Shown piece by piece: positions 61,846 through 64,000 of a stretch of DNA of 64,000 bases. The stretch lies in the NCBI RefSeq assembly GCF_013371465.1, contig NZ_JABWDU010000006.1:124001-188000 (forward strand), in the 5' to 3' direction. Both the position numbers and the translations under genes were made by a program. This DNA comes from Ensifer oleiphilus (GTDB lineage Bacteria; Pseudomonadota; Alphaproteobacteria; Rhizobiales; Rhizobiaceae). How positions within the stretch are numbered: the stretch's first letter is position 1; each line of letters begins with the position of its first letter. Below the pieces are notes generated by a model that was not told the origin of the DNA, searched no databases, and saw only the letters and a program-made list of their open reading frames with translations.

Positions 61846-62109
61846 TCAGGAGTGGGGCCTGCGCGAAGACGGCCTGCTCGCAAACGTCCCGAGATCGATT
61901 GCGGCATCGTCCGGTGCGCGGCACACGTTTTCGGGGTGCCGATCGCTTGCCTCCACTGCGAAATGGATCGCCGCCGCCTCGTTGGTAAAGAGCCCTCCGA
62001 CCAGTCCCTTGCGGTCGGAAACAACCCACCATCCGTGACTGTCGCGCCCGACGACGAACCGTGCCCGCGCCCGAAAGCCGCGCCGTACCTGCTGCTGCAT
62101 ACTGCCCAT
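61846..62109 (-). CDS. conserved hypothetical small protein
   Basis: 87 residues. The core RFVVGRDSHGWWVVSDRKGL, VGGLFTNEAAAIHFAVEASD resembles short rhizobial proteins with a single beta-hairpin and helix that read 'VVGRD..G.WVV.D..G..GGLF....AA..FA'. The conserved-looking core is why I accept the gene; function unknown. Weak ribosome-binding site (GAGG, long spacer). Confidence 0.6.
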   Translation of the reverse strand: MGSMQQQVRRGFRARARFVVGRDSHGWWVVSDRKGLVGGLFTNEAAAIHFAVEASDRHPENVCRAPDDAAIDLGTFASRPSSRRPHS

Positions 62110-62145
62110 GATCGAATTTACCTCATTGATGAAGAGCGCGGCCGC

Positions 62146-62328
62146 TCAGCCGGCAAGCCAGGGGATCACGGTCTGGATGCCGTATGCGAGCCCAAGCACG
62201 ATGCCGAGGCGGATTCCGATCCCGAGGAAGGCATCGCGAACGACACTGTTGTCGGCTGGATAGGGCTCGATCTCCTGCGAACGGCGCCTTTGTTCCGCCT
62301 GCGCGGCAAGGTGGGGAAAGCGTGACAT
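62146..62328 (-). CDS. small membrane protein
   Basis: 60 residues from the ATG at 62328, preceded by AAAGGAGA. A charged N-terminal helix (LAAQAEQRRRSQEIEPYPAD) is followed by one hydrophobic segment (FLGIGIRLGIVLGLAYGIQT). The clear ribosome-binding site supports it. No family recognised. Confidence 0.6.
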   Translation of the reverse strand: MSRFPHLAAQAEQRRRSQEIEPYPADNSVVRDAFLGIGIRLGIVLGLAYGIQTVIPWLAG

Positions 62329-62447
62329 GGTCTGTCTCCTTTGAGGGGTTTGATGCGAGGCACGGGCAGAGCCGATCGTGCGCAACGGCAAGAGCCGTCC
62401 AATCTGCGATGACATGGAACCGACTGATCGATCGCCGCGACGTAAGT

Positions 62448-63386
62448 TCAGCTCACGAGCGCCAGAGGCAAGCGGGAACGGAGGTGCTGGGCGCCCCGCG
62501 TCTCGATCAGCGGTTCGAGCGCCGAGCGAATTTCCGCCGCCGTTTCAGGCGACACCGTTGTCAGCGGCAGCCGCACTTCGGGACTGAAGTCCCGCGCCAG
62601 ATGCAGCGCATATTTGATCGGGCCCGGGTTGGTTTCGCGTTCGAGCGCCGTGAACAGGGGTTGGAGCCGTTGATGGATGGCGACGGCCGCCTGGGCGTTG
62701 CCGGTTGCGATCGCATGGTGCAAAGAAACCATCAGCCGCGGCACGACATTTGCCGCCACCGAGATCGTCCCATGCCCGCCGCAGAGGTTGAAAGGCAGCG
62801 CCGTCTGGTCGTTGCCGGAGAATTGGCTTAGCCGCGCCTTGACCGCCGGCGATGACGCAAGGAAGCGGCCGATGTCCCCCGTCGCGTCCTTGATGCCGAC
62901 GATACCGGGCAGTTGCGCCAATCGCTCCAGCGTGCGCGGCGCCACGTCGACGCCGGTGCGCGAGGGCACATTGTAGACGATGACGGGCAGATCGACAGCC
63001 CGGACCACCGCCTCATAGTGGCGATAAATCCCCTCCTGCGAGGGCTTGCTGTAATAGGGCGCAACGATGAGCGCGGCATCGGCACCGAGCGCCTTTGCCT
63101 CTGCCGTCAGTTCGATCGTCGTTTGCGTGCAGTTCGTGCCGGTGCCGGCGACAACCGGGATTTTTCTTTCGGCCACCTCGACGCACCGTTCGATGACCAT
63201 CGAACGCTCGGCGCGCGAGAGCGTCGCCGCTTCGCCCGTCGTTCCGCAGGCGACGACACCGGAAATGCCGTGACGTATCTGCCATTCGACGAGCGACATC
63301 AGGCCGATGCCATCGACCTTGCCGTCCTTGAATGGCGTGACCAGCGCCGTGATCGCCCCTTCGAGGCGAAGCGAATGATCGCTCAT
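62448..63386 (-). CDS. dapA: 4-hydroxy-tetrahydrodipicolinate synthase (DapA) paralogue
   Basis: 312 residues from the ATG at 63386. CGTTGEAATLS (pyruvate phosphate-like loop), APYYSKPSQEGIYRHY, VYNVPSRTGVD with the catalytic Tyr, GIKDATGDI with the Schiff-base Lys, and GGHGTISVAANVVPRL. These define the DapA/NanA class; lysine biosynthesis or another pyruvate aldol reaction. No lysine genes are adjacent, so it may be an accessory paralogue. Starts 11 bases after the upstream gene. Confidence 0.88.
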   Translation of the reverse strand: MSDHSLRLEGAITALVTPFKDGKVDGIGLMSLVEWQIRHGISGVVACGTTGEAATLSRAERSMVIERCVEVAERKIPVVAGTGTNCTQTTIELTAEAKALGADAALIVAPYYSKPSQEGIYRHYEAVVRAVDLPVIVYNVPSRTGVDVAPRTLERLAQLPGIVGIKDATGDIGRFLASSPAVKARLSQFSGNDQTALPFNLCGGHGTISVAANVVPRLMVSLHHAIATGNAQAAVAIHQRLQPLFTALERETNPGPIKYALHLARDFSPEVRLPLTTVSPETAAEIRSALEPLIETRGAQHLRSRLPLALVS

Positions 63387-63397
63387 GGAAATATCCT

Positions 63398-63901
63398 TCA
63401 GGTTGGGAGATGACTGCTGCGGGCGCCCTGGCTTTCGATGACAAGCCGATAGGCGCGGCAGCATTGCAGGAAGGCCGATAGGATCGCCGCTGCCAGATCG
63501 GCGTGGCGCGCCTTGAATGTGACGCGGCCGGGTCCTTCAGGTGCATAGCGTAGCGTGCAGGTCCAAACCCCACACTCATGGCTGAGCGTACGCAGGCAGA
63601 GCTTGGCTTTGGTGGCCGTCGTCAGGTGGATCACGGCATCGACCAGCGCGTCGGCGGCCATCAGATCGCGAAAGCGGCGCGCGGGCCAGTCGTCCGGTAC
63701 CAGGTCGGGCCTGTCTTGGAGCAACCGCACGGCCTCCCAGACGTGATGTTCGCGCAGCCGACGAACCGTGGCGATGCGCACGAGCAGATGCCTCAGGGCA
63801 CCCGGTCCGCCTTCGGCATGGCCCCCCTGAAAGGCGCCGATGCAGCTGTGGGTATCCGGCGCGTCGGAGCGATGGCGAAAGCTGAAATCGTGAAGGGTCA
63901 T
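63398..63901 (-). CDS. hypothetical protein ahead of dapA
   Basis: 167 residues from the ATG at 63901 (GGGTGAG upstream; the frame extends 30 codons further). No motif recognised. Central helices (LLVRIATVRRLREHHVWEAV, LQDRPDLVPDDW, FRDLMAADALVDAVIHLT) and a C-terminal beta part with CLRTLSHECGVWTCTLRYA. It may be co-transcribed with dapA. The window ends 99 bases upstream of its start. Confidence 0.55.
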   Translation of the reverse strand: MTLHDFSFRHRSDAPDTHSCIGAFQGGHAEGGPGALRHLLVRIATVRRLREHHVWEAVRLLQDRPDLVPDDWPARRFRDLMAADALVDAVIHLTTATKAKLCLRTLSHECGVWTCTLRYAPEGPGRVTFKARHADLAAAILSAFLQCCRAYRLVIESQGARSSHLPT

Positions 63902-64000
63902 GGTGCTCACCCGTTGTCGATGAGCAAACGCTACCCCCGCCGCGCGTCCGGTTTCGATTGCGACTTGCAGCGACCGGCATAAGATTTTCATAAGGGGGAG

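Overview
The window is a GC-rich chromosomal segment of an alphaproteobacterium, almost certainly of the Rhizobiaceae (Sinorhizobium/Ensifer or a near relative). The evidence is homospermidine synthase, a Brucella-type Omp10 lipoprotein, a CpdR single-domain regulator, DUF2312/GapR, DUF1244, paired DUF465 proteins, a ROSE-type thermosensor before an hsp20 gene, and rhizobial intergenic mosaic repeats. No phage, insertion sequence, CRISPR array or replication origin was seen.

Layout. 1-9.1 kb: end of a TctC-type binding-protein gene, a flavoprotein dehydrogenase, a MotA/MotB-like envelope pair, suhB-type phosphatase, a Sel1-repeat protein behind a ThiE-like gene, a TauE/SafE permease and an ArsR regulator. 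9.2-17.7 kb: DUF465 pair, purEK, rpmJ with a structured leader, a TPR protein, a frameshifted Cys-His-Asp protein gene, a hydrolase, pyk-DUF1036 and an N-formylglutamate amidohydrolase/DUF1244/DUF2312 group. 17.7-29.3 kb: DUF882 peptidase, sigma-54 response regulator, pepF, pabB-pabC, GGDEF protein, DUF3445 protein, homospermidine synthase and Omp10-like lipoprotein. 29.5-41 kb: cell-envelope and heme genes (5'-nucleotidase-LysM, hemH, SPFH-NfeD pair, beta-barrel, galU, MltB, DUF459). 39.8-46.1 kb: gltBD. 46.6-54.1 kb: threonine aldolase, LysR with a divergent symporter, hsp20 with thermosensor, two candidate small RNAs, lysophospholipase-like hydrolase, hisN, second formylglutamate amidohydrolase and cpdR.

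54.4-57.3 kb is the accessory part. A tRNA-Val(GAC) gene is followed by two genes that look lower in GC and lack obvious housekeeping roles: an HNH nuclease-like protein and a two-zinc-ribbon protein. They end against an alpha/beta hydrolase gene that has lost its 5' half. I read this as a small tRNA-linked cargo insertion, possibly a defence module. The rest (57.4-64 kb) carries a redoxin, a 1092-residue zinc ribbon-cyclase-ATPase-TPR protein, two small proteins, a DapA paralogue and an unknown protein.

Non-coding content is rich: at least ten hairpin terminators, six or more mosaic repeat copies and several palindromes in promoter regions. Two intergenic stretches have the structure of trans-acting small RNAs: a strong terminator, plus an exposed C/U-rich loop or strand able to pair with ribosome-binding sites.
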